NCBI RefSeq assembly: GCF_001278945.1
Contig: NZ_LGRV01000003.1
Coordinates: forward strand, 1-64,000
Reading direction: 5' to 3'
Length of the DNA stretch: 64,000 nt
Source: Lysinibacillus contaminans
GTDB lineage: Bacteria; Bacillota; Bacilli; Bacillales_A; Planococcaceae
Shown: positions 43,647 to 52,220 of the stretch, one piece after another
Numbering within the stretch: position 1 is the stretch's first letter
Layout: each line of letters opens with the position of its first letter
Made by a program: the position numbers and the translations under genes
The notes under the pieces: generated by a model
Database searches by the model: none
Told to the model about the DNA's origin: nothing
What the model saw: only the letters and a program-made list of their open reading frames with translations

Positions 43647-44840
43647 TCATGCTTGTTTTTGTAACGTGCGATTTAAAAATAGTATATAGATTATTGGTAG
43701 GATAGCAGCGATGGTTACAATGCCTGTCCATTGGAAAAAGGACCAAATCGGGCTAAATAACGTACTACCGCAAGCAACCCCTATATAATAGGAAACGAGA
43801 TACAGGCTTGAAGCACTCCCTTTTTGGTATGTAGCCGTTCGACTGACGGTTGACGAAGTTAAGGCATGTGCAGAAAAGAACCCTAAACAAGCCATACATA
43901 AGCCTACTACAATGACGAAAAGTGAGCCGCTTAAGGTGCAAAGAATCCCGATTACTAATAAAAACACCCCTAATGTTCGTACAATGTGAATACCAATTTT
44001 CCCTGCAAGTGCACTGGCGATTGGTGAACCGACAATGCCGACGCTATATGCTAAAAAAATGAACGAAATTGTTTTTAACGAAAGCGAAAATGGTGGTTCT
44101 GTTAAATGATAAGGAATAAACGACCACACACCTGTAAAGGACACTTGTAAAATGATTCCAAGACCAAATAACTTCAGCAAATTTGGGTTTTTTAAATGGA
44201 ACCAAAAGCCTTGTAAATCTTTTTGTATTGTTCTTTCATTCATAGCGAAATTGCGTGATTTCGGTAGTAGTAGCCACACGATGGCAAAGATAATAATACC
44301 CAATATAGCGAGTGCAGAGAACGCCATCTCCCAAGAAAAACGTTCAGTCACATAGCCCATCACAAGGCGTCCAATCGTCCCACCAAGTGCGTTACAGGAA
44401 ATATAGAGTGAAGTCGCTATACCCATCGATTTGTGATCAATTTCTTCGCTAATGTATGCCAGTGCCGCTGCTGGGACACCAGCAATGGCAAATCCCTGTA
44501 TAAATCGCAAAACAACAATGATGAAAAATGAATCTGTTAAAGGCATGAAAAGAAAAGGAAGTACAGTCAGGATGATTGAAAATCTGATAAAGACTAATCG
44601 TCCGTGTCGGTCTGATAAAAATCCTAAAACAATTAACCCGAAAATAACAGACAATGTTGTCATGGACATCGACATACTAGCATACGATACAGATATTTGA
44701 AATTGCTCTGTAAAGAAGGGTAGGAGTGGTTGCACCGAATACATCGCCGCAAATACGAATACCGATGCAAGACCTAAACTCGTAACAATTACCCAAAACT
44801 GTCTGTCTTTAATGGAATACCCTTGTTTGAAATTATCCAT
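43647..44840 (-). CDS. MFS transporter, YnfM-like
   Basis: A 397-residue, 12-span facilitator: MYSVQPLLPFFTEQFQISVS, GFLSDRHGRLVFIRFS (motif A), FIQGFAIAGVPAAALAYISE, LGGTIGRLVMGYVTERFSWE and SSTVSRTATYQKGSASSLYL. The group includes YnfM and YgaY-type arabinose/drug efflux proteins; the substrate is unknown. It starts 10 nt after the dctM stop, close enough to be the last gene of the TRAP operon. Confidence 0.85.
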   Translation of the reverse strand: MDNFKQGYSIKDRQFWVIVTSLGLASVFVFAAMYSVQPLLPFFTEQFQISVSYASMSMSMTTLSVIFGLIVLGFLSDRHGRLVFIRFSIILTVLPFLFMPLTDSFFIIVVLRFIQGFAIAGVPAAALAYISEEIDHKSMGIATSLYISCNALGGTIGRLVMGYVTERFSWEMAFSALAILGIIIFAIVWLLLPKSRNFAMNERTIQKDLQGFWFHLKNPNLLKLFGLGIILQVSFTGVWSFIPYHLTEPPFSLSLKTISFIFLAYSVGIVGSPIASALAGKIGIHIVRTLGVFLLVIGILCTLSGSLFVIVVGLCMACLGFFSAHALTSSTVSRTATYQKGSASSLYLVSYYIGVACGSTLFSPIWSFFQWTGIVTIAAILPIIYILFLNRTLQKQA

Positions 44841-44850
44841 ATAAAAGACC

Positions 44851-46128
44851 TTACTTCATTTGTTCTGGTAACCAAAGAGACAATTGTGGTAATAGAACAA
44901 CTAGTGCTAAGAACACAATCATAAGAACGATAAACGGAATTACGCCTTTTACTACTTCCCCGAGTTTTTCTTTTGCGATACCACTAACAACGAAGAGATT
45001 CAGACCTACTGGTGGTGTAATCATACCAAGCTCCATGTTGATCGTCATAATAATCGCAAAGTGAATGAGGTTAATATCAAAGTGTACAAGAATCGGTAAT
45101 AGGATTGGCAACGTGATTAAAATAATAGATACTGCTTCTAAGAACATCCCCATGAAGAAGAACAGAATATTAACGATAATCATGAAGATCCATTTGTTCA
45201 TATCACTTTCAGCAATCCAAGCACCTACATTTTGTGGAACTTGCGCATTCGTTAAATATAGACCGAATAGTGAAGCCGCACCGATAATTAAGTAAATCAT
45301 CGCTGTAATATTAATAGATTCTACTAACACTTCGCGGAAGTCTTTGAGCTTCATTTCACGGTAGATGAACAAGGAAACGACTAAACCGTAGAATACTGCG
45401 ATTACAGCTGATTCTGTTGGTGTAACAACGCCAGAATAAATTGTTCCTAAAATCAGGAATGGTAAAAATCCACCCCAAATGGCTTTAAGAGATTTACGAC
45501 CACGTTCACCCCAAGATGCCTTTGCATCACCTTTGAAGCCATTTTTCTTTGCATAGAAAATAGCAGCAACGATTAAAATACCTGTTAAAGCAAGACCAGG
45601 GATAACGCCGGCCATAAATAATTCGCCGATTGATTGCTCAGAAGTAATCCCGTAAATAATAAGCGGTACACTTGGAGGAATTAAAATTCCTAATGTACCC
45701 CCAGCTGCTACAAGACCCATTGAGTAACGTTTTTTATAGCCAGCAGAAATCATTGCAGGAATCATGATTGATCCGATTGCCGCTGCCGTTGCAGGTGAAG
45801 AACCTGAAATCGCTGCGAAAATCGCACATGCTAAAATGGTTACAACTGCAAGACCACCCGGAAGGTGACCAATCCAAGCACGTAAAGCTTCGATTAAATA
45901 TTTAGAAATACCACCACGTGCCATTAACACCCCAGCGAGTACGAAACCTGGAATCGCCATCATCGGGAAAGAATCCAGCGCAGTAAAAATACGTTGTGGA
46001 ACCATGTTCATATTAAAGTCGATTTGGAACAAGACAAAAATAGTTGATAAGGCTAAACTAATCGCCACTGGTACACGTAAAAATAATAAAATAAAGAAAC
46101 TAATTAAGAGGATTAGCATATACTTCAT
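44851..46128 (-). CDS. dctM: TRAP transporter large permease (DctM)
   Basis: A 425-residue, 12-span membrane subunit of the IT superfamily: PGFVLAGVLMARGGISKYLI, AAISGSSPATAAAIGSIMIP, GGTLGILIPPSVPLIIYGIT, and NMELGMITPPVGLNLFVVSG. It forms the sodium-driven elevator channel with DctQ. Its start overlaps dctQ by 29 nt and has a GGAAAGGATGAAGTAT site. Confidence 0.95.
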   Translation of the reverse strand: MKYMLILLISFFILLFLRVPVAISLALSTIFVLFQIDFNMNMVPQRIFTALDSFPMMAIPGFVLAGVLMARGGISKYLIEALRAWIGHLPGGLAVVTILACAIFAAISGSSPATAAAIGSIMIPAMISAGYKKRYSMGLVAAGGTLGILIPPSVPLIIYGITSEQSIGELFMAGVIPGLALTGILIVAAIFYAKKNGFKGDAKASWGERGRKSLKAIWGGFLPFLILGTIYSGVVTPTESAVIAVFYGLVVSLFIYREMKLKDFREVLVESINITAMIYLIIGAASLFGLYLTNAQVPQNVGAWIAESDMNKWIFMIIVNILFFFMGMFLEAVSIILITLPILLPILVHFDINLIHFAIIMTINMELGMITPPVGLNLFVVSGIAKEKLGEVVKGVIPFIVLMIVFLALVVLLPQLSLWLPEQMK

Positions 46129-46597
46129 CCTTTCCTCGCAGGATATTTACTAGACGCTCAAGGAAACGTGCTAGGAACAGTACTCCTGATATTGGTAATA
46201 CTAAATAGACAATCCACATCGGAATCCCAATATCAAGAGACACCATGCCGGAAGAGAAGCGATTCTCTACTAATACAAAGCCGTAATACGTATAAATAAG
46301 GCAGAAAGTGATACTTAAGCCAGTTGCGACTAAGTCTAAGATACGTTTCATAGACGGTTTTAATTGATCGTATAAAATGTCCACTTGAATATGTTGGTTA
46401 TGACGAAGTGCTAATCCAAAACCAAGGAATGTCCCCCAAATGATCGAATAACGGGCAAGTTCTTCTACCCAAGCTTGCGGATCATTGAAAGCGTAGCGCA
46501 TAATTACGCCGTAAAATATTAGTGTAATACCGACTAGGAAGAAGAATCCAGCGAGGATTTCCTCTAAATAGCCCCATAACTTATATAATGCGTTCAT
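46100..46597 (-). CDS. dctQ: TRAP transporter small permease (DctQ)
   Basis: A 165-residue, four-span protein with the DctQ motif GVIMRYAFNDPQAWVEELARYSIIWGTFLG (in parts), LRHNQHIQVDIL and SLDIGIPMWIVYLVLPISG. It scaffolds DctM in TRAP importers. AAGGAGG precedes the ATG. Substrate specificity is set by the DctP proteins encoded upstream. Confidence 0.94.
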   Translation of the reverse strand: MNALYKLWGYLEEILAGFFFLVGITLIFYGVIMRYAFNDPQAWVEELARYSIIWGTFLGFGLALRHNQHIQVDILYDQLKPSMKRILDLVATGLSITFCLIYTYYGFVLVENRFSSGMVSLDIGIPMWIVYLVLPISGVLFLARFLERLVNILRGKDEVYANPLN

Positions 46598-46664
46598 CCT
46601 GTTGCCTCCTTAAAAATTCATGTTAAGATTTCATTCAACACATAAGCGTGAGCGGCTTATTTTC

Positions 46665-46698
46665 AAAAAAAGAGTGAGTGCCGATTCTATCGACACTC
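46665..46698 (-). terminator. Intra-operon hairpin between dctP and dctQ
   Basis: On the minus strand, GAGTGTCGAT pairs with ATCGGCACTC, and T7 follows after ACTC. A leaky terminator here would let the binding protein be made in excess over the membrane subunits. Confidence 0.7.
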
Positions 46699-46711
46699 AA
46701 ACTAGAAGAAC

Positions 46712-47758
46712 TTATTTTAAATCACGGATGCCGTTGATTAATTCTTCAGTAATTACTTCGCCAAATTCTTCGTAAACTGGATCAAGTTGTGCTTTAATTG
46801 CTTCTTTTTGTTCAGTAGTTAATTCGATTACTTCAATACCAGAGTTTTTAATGTTCTCGAATGATTTCTCATTTTCTTCAGAAGCTAAATCCAATGCTAA
46901 TGTAGTAGCTTCGTCTAAAGCTTCTTCTACTGCTGTTAACAAATCAGCAGGGATTTTATCCCAGAATGGTTTGTTTACGAAAATTGCGTAGTCAAGACGA
47001 CCGTGCTCAGAAACTGAGAAGTGTTTTTGTACTTCTTGGTATTTTTGTGTATCAAAGTTATTGAATGTGTTTTCTTGTCCATCCACTGTACCTTGTTGTA
47101 GGGCAGCGTATGTTTCACCGAATGAAATTGTGGCAGAACCAGCGTTTAAAGCTTTAAATTGTTCTTCAAGAACTTTACCTGCTTGTGCACGGAATTTAAG
47201 ACCTTTAAAGTCTTCCGGTTTTACAAGTGGGTGTTTGTTGTTAGAGAAATGTTTGAAACCATTTCCCCAGAATACTAATCCTTTAACATCGTTTGCTGCT
47301 AATTGATCTGATTCAAGAATTGTTTTTGCTACGTCAGATTCAAAGAATTTACGAACATGCTCTTCGTTCTCGAATAGGTAAGGCATGTCAACGTATTGCC
47401 AACGCGGGTCAATTTTCACCATTTTTGTTACAGATGGAGCAATCATATGAACGTTTCCTGATACTAACGCATCAAGTTCATCTGCATCGCCATATAATTG
47501 AGATGAAGGGTAAACTTCAACTTTTACTTTACCTTCAGTCTTCTCGTCTACTAATTTAGCAAAAGCGTCAGCCGCTTTACCTTTAACACTATCGATAGAT
47601 GTTACGTGAGAGAACTTAAGTACAAGCGGTTTTTCTTTTGTATAGCCGCCGTCGCCGTCAGCTGCTGGAGCCGAAGCTTCTTCTTTTTTGTCGCCACCAC
47701 AAGCAGCAAGTGCTAGTACAAGCACAGCCATAAGTGACATTAAAAGCCATTTCTTCAT
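46712..47758 (-). CDS. dctP: TRAP substrate-binding lipoprotein (DctP)
   Basis: A 348-residue binding protein with a lipobox (VLALAACGG, Cys20). Family landmarks are LKFSHVTSIDSVKGKAADAF, VEVYPSSQLYGDADELDALV, KGLKFRAQAGKVLEEQFKAL with the carboxylate-binding arginine in KFRAQ, and QQGTVDGQENTFNNFDTQKY. C4-dicarboxylates are the likely ligands given the DctSR-type regulators. A second, diverged DctP is encoded just upstream. Confidence 0.93.
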   Translation of the reverse strand: MKKWLLMSLMAVLVLALAACGGDKKEEASAPAADGDGGYTKEKPLVLKFSHVTSIDSVKGKAADAFAKLVDEKTEGKVKVEVYPSSQLYGDADELDALVSGNVHMIAPSVTKMVKIDPRWQYVDMPYLFENEEHVRKFFESDVAKTILESDQLAANDVKGLVFWGNGFKHFSNNKHPLVKPEDFKGLKFRAQAGKVLEEQFKALNAGSATISFGETYAALQQGTVDGQENTFNNFDTQKYQEVQKHFSVSEHGRLDYAIFVNKPFWDKIPADLLTAVEEALDEATTLALDLASEENEKSFENIKNSGIEVIELTTEQKEAIKAQLDPVYEEFGEVITEELINGIRDLK

Positions 47759-47815
47759 TGTATATCCCCCTAAAAAATTTTATATAGTAAAAAAGGAAAA
47801 CCTTTTAAACCCAAG

Positions 47816-48853
47816 TTAATGGTGTACTTGATTTTTCGGTAGCGCCTCGATATATTTTTCGCTATAGCGCTCTGTGTAAAATTGGTAAACAGGATCAAAA
47901 GCTGACTCCCATTTTTGAACCTCTTGCTCTGTTAAGTAGTTAATATCAATGCAATCACATGCTTCAATCTCTTGTAGACGCTCCGTACTTAAATCTTTTG
48001 CCAGTTGCCATTGCCAGGCTTGTACTTCGGCAAGTGTTTCGATAAGTAGTGTTTGAACATCTTTCGGTAAAGCATTCCAGTGATTGTTGTTCATGAGCAG
48101 TAAGTAGCCCAAATAACCATGATTACTAACTGTTAAATAGTCTTGCAATGAATGTAAGTTTTTACTTGTAATATTTGTGAACGTATTTTCTTGCCCATCA
48201 ACATGCCCTTTTTGTAATTGATTAAAAACAGTATTAAAATCAATTCGCCTTGGAAACGCTCCGACACTTGAAAATTGTTCTGCTAAAATATCACTTGGCA
48301 TAATCCGCATTCGCAATCCTTTTAAATCCTTAATCTCCTCGATTGGTCGAATGCTATTACTTAGCTGTTTAAATCCGCTATCCCAAATGCCCATTGACAA
48401 TAGGTTATGCTCGCTTAATTTATTCATCAGAATTTGACCGGTTTTACTGTCTATGTATGTATGAACTTCATCTGCATTTTTAAATGCATAAGGTAAATCC
48501 ATAACTGACCACTCTGGTACGAGTGTTGTAATTTTAGAAATCGCAGGTGCTATCATTTGAATATCCCCGCGTAAAAGTGCATTCATTTCTTCACCGTCTT
48601 TATAAAGAACGCCATTTGGAAATACTTGAATTTCTACATGACCATTACTACGTTCCTTGACAAGCTCGGCAAATCTAATAGCCGCCATTCCTTTTGGCGT
48701 ATTTTCACCAACAACATGTGAAAATCGAATCACGATTTGTTCTTCATGACTTAGCTGTTCATTGTCTGTAGGGTAATCGGTCTCTTGACATGAAACTAAT
48801 AAAATGAGAATGAGAACGCTAACAAAACTGATGGTAATCCGCTTTCGCCACAT
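47816..48853 (-). CDS. dctB: Second DctP-family lipoprotein, probable co-sensor (DctB-like)
   Basis: A 345-residue TRAP-type binding protein with lipobox ILLVSCQE (Cys22). It keeps IRFSHVVGENTPKGMAAIRF, KGLRMRIMPSDILAEQF and QKGHVDGQENTFTNI, but differs much from the 46712 protein. It lies between the two-component genes and dctP, like B. subtilis dctB, whose product assists the DctS sensor in detecting C4-dicarboxylates (family knowledge). It may be a sensor partner, a second transporter ligand protein, or both. Confidence 0.8.
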   Translation of the reverse strand: MWRKRITISFVSVLILILLVSCQETDYPTDNEQLSHEEQIVIRFSHVVGENTPKGMAAIRFAELVKERSNGHVEIQVFPNGVLYKDGEEMNALLRGDIQMIAPAISKITTLVPEWSVMDLPYAFKNADEVHTYIDSKTGQILMNKLSEHNLLSMGIWDSGFKQLSNSIRPIEEIKDLKGLRMRIMPSDILAEQFSSVGAFPRRIDFNTVFNQLQKGHVDGQENTFTNITSKNLHSLQDYLTVSNHGYLGYLLLMNNNHWNALPKDVQTLLIETLAEVQAWQWQLAKDLSTERLQEIEACDCIDINYLTEQEVQKWESAFDPVYQFYTERYSEKYIEALPKNQVHH

Positions 48854-48959
48854 ACTAAACGACCCCTAACAAATTTACATCTGAACTGATTTTATTTTAG
48901 TTCTAATGTCGAAATATACAATATTATGGTGTTAATGGACATTTTGGTATTTGTGGTAT

Positions 48960-48990
48960 ATAACAGTTTTCTATTCTAGTAAACTGTTAT
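48960..48990. promoter_or_regulatory. 10-bp perfect inverted repeat upstream of dctB, candidate DctR site
   Basis: ATAACAGTTT and AAACTGTTAT flank an 11-nt centre in the dctR-dctB spacer. The location upstream of the transport genes fits a response-regulator operator. Confidence 0.5.
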
Positions 48991-48996
48991 AAAATG

Positions 48997-49033
48997 AAAA
49001 AAGCTTGCAAACATATTGTTTGCAAGCTTTTCT
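48997..49033 (-). terminator. Terminator after dctR
   Basis: AAAAGCTTGCAAA pairs perfectly with TTTGCAAGCTTTT. It ends the dctS-dctR transcript. Confidence 0.85.
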
Positions 49034-49040
49034 TACATAG

Positions 49041-49709
49041 TTATTTGATAGAATAGTATTTTGTTGGTCGACCAACTGCTCCATATTTTAAATTGATATG
49101 AACGCTACCTTTTGTTGCTAAAAAATCTAAATACTTCCGGACTGTTACTCTAGCCATACCAACATTTTGAGCAAGTTGCTCAGAAGTAATAGGTGCTCGA
49201 TTTGCCATTAAATACTCTGAAATTTGTTTCATAGTGATGTCATTTAGTCCCTTAGGAAGCTCTATTGCTTCAGTTTGGATTCCTAGCCACTGATCGATAT
49301 CTTCCTGTTTAAAGGAATTTGTATTTGCAAGCTTTTTTACAGTGTTTCTATACTGTTGCAAAGCTTTTTCAAAGCGATCAAAACGAAATGGTTTAATGAG
49401 ATAATCAATAGCACCTAGGCGAAGTGCCTCTTGTACAGTTTGTGCATCCCTTGCTGCTGTAATCATAATAATATCTGATGGAATACGGTCGGCACGAAGT
49501 TTTAAAAAGAGCTCCATACCCGTCATATCCGGTAAAAACATATCAAGTAAAATGAGATTTGGCTGTTTGGCTACGATTTTCTCATAAGCATCTCGACCGT
49601 TTGTAGACTCACCTGTAAGTTCAAAGCCATTCATTTTTTCTAAAAACCCTTTATTTACTTCAAGTACCATAGGATCATCTTCTACGATAAAAACTGAAAG
49701 ATTACTCAT
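49041..49709 (-). CDS. dctR: Response regulator of the CitB/DctR family
   Basis: A 222-residue protein: receiver domain (FIVEDDPMVLEVNKGFLEK; phospho-acceptor in LILLDMFLPDMTGMELF, D56; switch residues in IMITAARDAQTV; LIKPF) and a C-terminal helix-turn-helix (ITSEQLAQNVGMARVTVRKY, LDFLATKG). Its ATG overlaps the dctS stop by one base (TAATG). It probably controls the dctB/dctP-dctQ-dctM genes. Confidence 0.92.
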   Translation of the reverse strand: MSNLSVFIVEDDPMVLEVNKGFLEKMNGFELTGESTNGRDAYEKIVAKQPNLILLDMFLPDMTGMELFLKLRADRIPSDIIMITAARDAQTVQEALRLGAIDYLIKPFRFDRFEKALQQYRNTVKKLANTNSFKQEDIDQWLGIQTEAIELPKGLNDITMKQISEYLMANRAPITSEQLAQNVGMARVTVRKYLDFLATKGSVHINLKYGAVGRPTKYYSIK

Positions 49710-51277
49710 TATTCCTCAGTCACCCCCACTTTAATTGTAATCGTTGTCCCAATTTGAACAGTAGACTCTACCTGGATTGTTCCGTTGTTTGATTCGACAA
49801 TCTGTTTGATAAGAGCGAGACCGATACCACGACCTTCTTTTTGCTTCGTACTAAAGCCATAATCGAAAATTCGTTGCGGTATTCCTTGAACTCCTTTACC
49901 ACTGTCTTGCACTTCAATAAATAGGTGATGTTTATCACCGATTAACGTTAAATGAACATCTTTATGCACGCATTCTAGACAGGCCTCCATAGCATTGTCG
50001 AGTAAATTTCCGATAATTGTTACCATATCTCCACTCGAAAAACCACTCATGAATTCTACTAGTTTAGAATCTTCGTCGATGGTGAGTTCTATACCGAGCT
50101 CCTTTGCACGTGAATACTTGCCGAGCATTAAGCCTTGAATTGAGTAGTCGTAAATTTTGTCACGTAGGCTTTGAATAATCTCTTCTTCGTCAGTTATTTC
50201 ATCAATAATGAGGCTTAAAGCATCATCATTACGTTCAAGTTGGATCAGACCAGCGATACTATGTAGACGATTCATGTATTCATGCTGCTGTGCTCGCAGT
50301 GAATCCACAAGCATTTTGATACCAGTTAATTCTTCAGCAAGCATATTGGCTTCTTTTCTGTCCGTCAACATAATGAGATAACCAGCACTTTGATCCATAA
50401 TTCGTATAGAAATGGTACGCACTAAATACATTTGCTCGTACATTAGAAGTGGTCGATATGCTTCGTATTGTTGAATCGTATCCTCCGCGAGCCATGTATC
50501 TTTAAATAAGGTTTTTCTTGAGATTGTTTGTCCGAAGAAATGTGTGTATTGCCTTGCTAATCTGTTAATAAACGTTACATTCCCGTGTTCATCCGTTGCC
50601 AATATTCCGATATCCATTGCTTGAATAATCCCTGAACGTTCTTCTACAAGTCGAGCGATTTCATAAGGTTCTAAATTAAATGTTTGTCGTTTCAAGTGAT
50701 TTGCTACTAAAACGGAGCCACCCAAGCCTATTGCCAAGCCCCAAAACAGCGACATTAATATATCATATTGATACTCGTCTAAAAGGCTATACCACTTTGG
50801 TGAAAGAAGACCGACTGTAATGACACCAACTTGCCTCGTACTTTCTTCATTCATAATTGGTACGAACGCGCGAATCGAGTAGCCAAGTACGCCACGAGCT
50901 TTTGAGATGTATTCATGTTGTGAAAAAGCCTCTACTTCGTCCCCACCTTCAAAAACTGTACCAAGTTTACTTTCTGAAGGGTGGGAGTAACGAATACGAT
51001 TCATATCAATCACAACGATGTAATCAACATCAGTTGCTAGACGAATTCGTTCCGCAATAGGTTGGATTTTTTCAAAGCCTTCCTCTGTTCCTATATTATT
51101 TTGAATATCTGATAGCTGCGACACGGTTCTAGCAATCGCAATAGCGCGGGCACCAAATTCCTTTTCGAAGGCGCCTGCTAGATTATGAATCATAATAGCT
51201 CCACTTGTAGCAATAGAAGATATGACAATAATAAATGAAAAAATAAACATCTTTAGGCGCAAAGAAATGTTTTTCAT
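49709..51277 (-). CDS. dctS: Sensor histidine kinase of the DcuS/CitA/DctS family
   Basis: A 522-residue membrane kinase: TM1 at about 10-30, an extracytoplasmic PDC sensor domain with the family motif RYSHP (96-100) and GYSIRAFVPI, TM2 at about 173-194, a cytosolic PAS domain (MDIGILATDEHGNVTFINRL), the phospho-acceptor in QQHEYMNRLHSIAGLIQL (H332) and an ATPase domain (NLLDNAMEA, DSGKGVQGIP, GRGIGLALIK). It should sense C4-dicarboxylates or citrate. Confidence 0.93.
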   Translation of the reverse strand: MKNISLRLKMFIFSFIIVISSIATSGAIMIHNLAGAFEKEFGARAIAIARTVSQLSDIQNNIGTEEGFEKIQPIAERIRLATDVDYIVVIDMNRIRYSHPSESKLGTVFEGGDEVEAFSQHEYISKARGVLGYSIRAFVPIMNEESTRQVGVITVGLLSPKWYSLLDEYQYDILMSLFWGLAIGLGGSVLVANHLKRQTFNLEPYEIARLVEERSGIIQAMDIGILATDEHGNVTFINRLARQYTHFFGQTISRKTLFKDTWLAEDTIQQYEAYRPLLMYEQMYLVRTISIRIMDQSAGYLIMLTDRKEANMLAEELTGIKMLVDSLRAQQHEYMNRLHSIAGLIQLERNDDALSLIIDEITDEEEIIQSLRDKIYDYSIQGLMLGKYSRAKELGIELTIDEDSKLVEFMSGFSSGDMVTIIGNLLDNAMEACLECVHKDVHLTLIGDKHHLFIEVQDSGKGVQGIPQRIFDYGFSTKQKEGRGIGLALIKQIVESNNGTIQVESTVQIGTTITIKVGVTEE

Positions 51278-52220
51278 AAGTATGTAAAAGGAGATGCCAA
51301 AGTGGCAACCTTCTATTAATTGTACACCTCTTTATATGTGAATTTTTGATGCTAGTGTATATATGAGAGTGAAAATTTATTTGTTTAGATAATGATGAAT
51401 ATTTTTACTATTTTACCACAGTCAGATGAACTGGGAATTTCATTCTATTACAAATATGCATAAATAAGTAGATTGTTGTAATATAACACTAACTATATTA
51501 CATATTTTTACTTGTGTAATATAACAATTTTGGATTATTTTTGTAATGTTATTCCGCGGATTGATGAAGAGAGTTCTGTGTTTCTTGATGTATTTTTAAT
51601 GAATAATGAAGATGGGAGGGGAAGATTAAAGTATATTCAAATAATAAAAATCAGCATAAACTATTTTTGAAGGAATGTGTTGAAAAAAAGAAGGATTTTG
51701 TAAAAATTCATAACTAATCCATTAACAGGGATTCTGTCTTTTGGTGTAGTTTTTTTGCTATTAGTATGTATTGTTTTTATTTTCTTCTTAAGGATTTAAA
51801 AAAACTCTATTGTTCGGCATGTTTCTATTTTGTTAAATGATGGACTTCACTTTAAACTCTAATAGTTCGGCCTCTTAATAGGAAAAAATTTCATATAGAT
51901 AGGAATAGAAGTACATAAAATATGTGAAAACATGCACGTTTTTAGTTATCTTAACATAATTAACACTTATTTAATAAGTAGTGTAGAAAAATATTATTAG
52001 CTGAAATAAGGTGTGAATATTGTTCGTTAAACGTCGTTTTACTTAGAGGCTGTAAGTAAAAAACATTAAAATTTACATTATTTGATTTGCATTACTTTTT
52101 AGAGAAATAATAATTTTTAGAAAAACATCTTGCTTTTGAATAATTATAAGTGGTAAATTGTTGTACGTAGACGTTCATAAAGTCTTCACATGTAGCAAAA
52201 GAGGGGAGAAGTGAGTATTT
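51278..52220. other. Long AT-rich spacer between dctS and the OFA transporter gene
   Basis: No gene is confidently visible in 943 nt. It holds TGTAATATAACA twice (51477-51488, 51515-51526) with an inverted TATATTACA between them (51494-51502), and a perfect TTTTACTTA/TAAGTAAAA inverted repeat (52037-52061). A short hydrophobic frame near 51700-51790 (NPLTGILSFGVVFLLLVCIV) lacks a start codon and may be a remnant. Confidence 0.7.
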
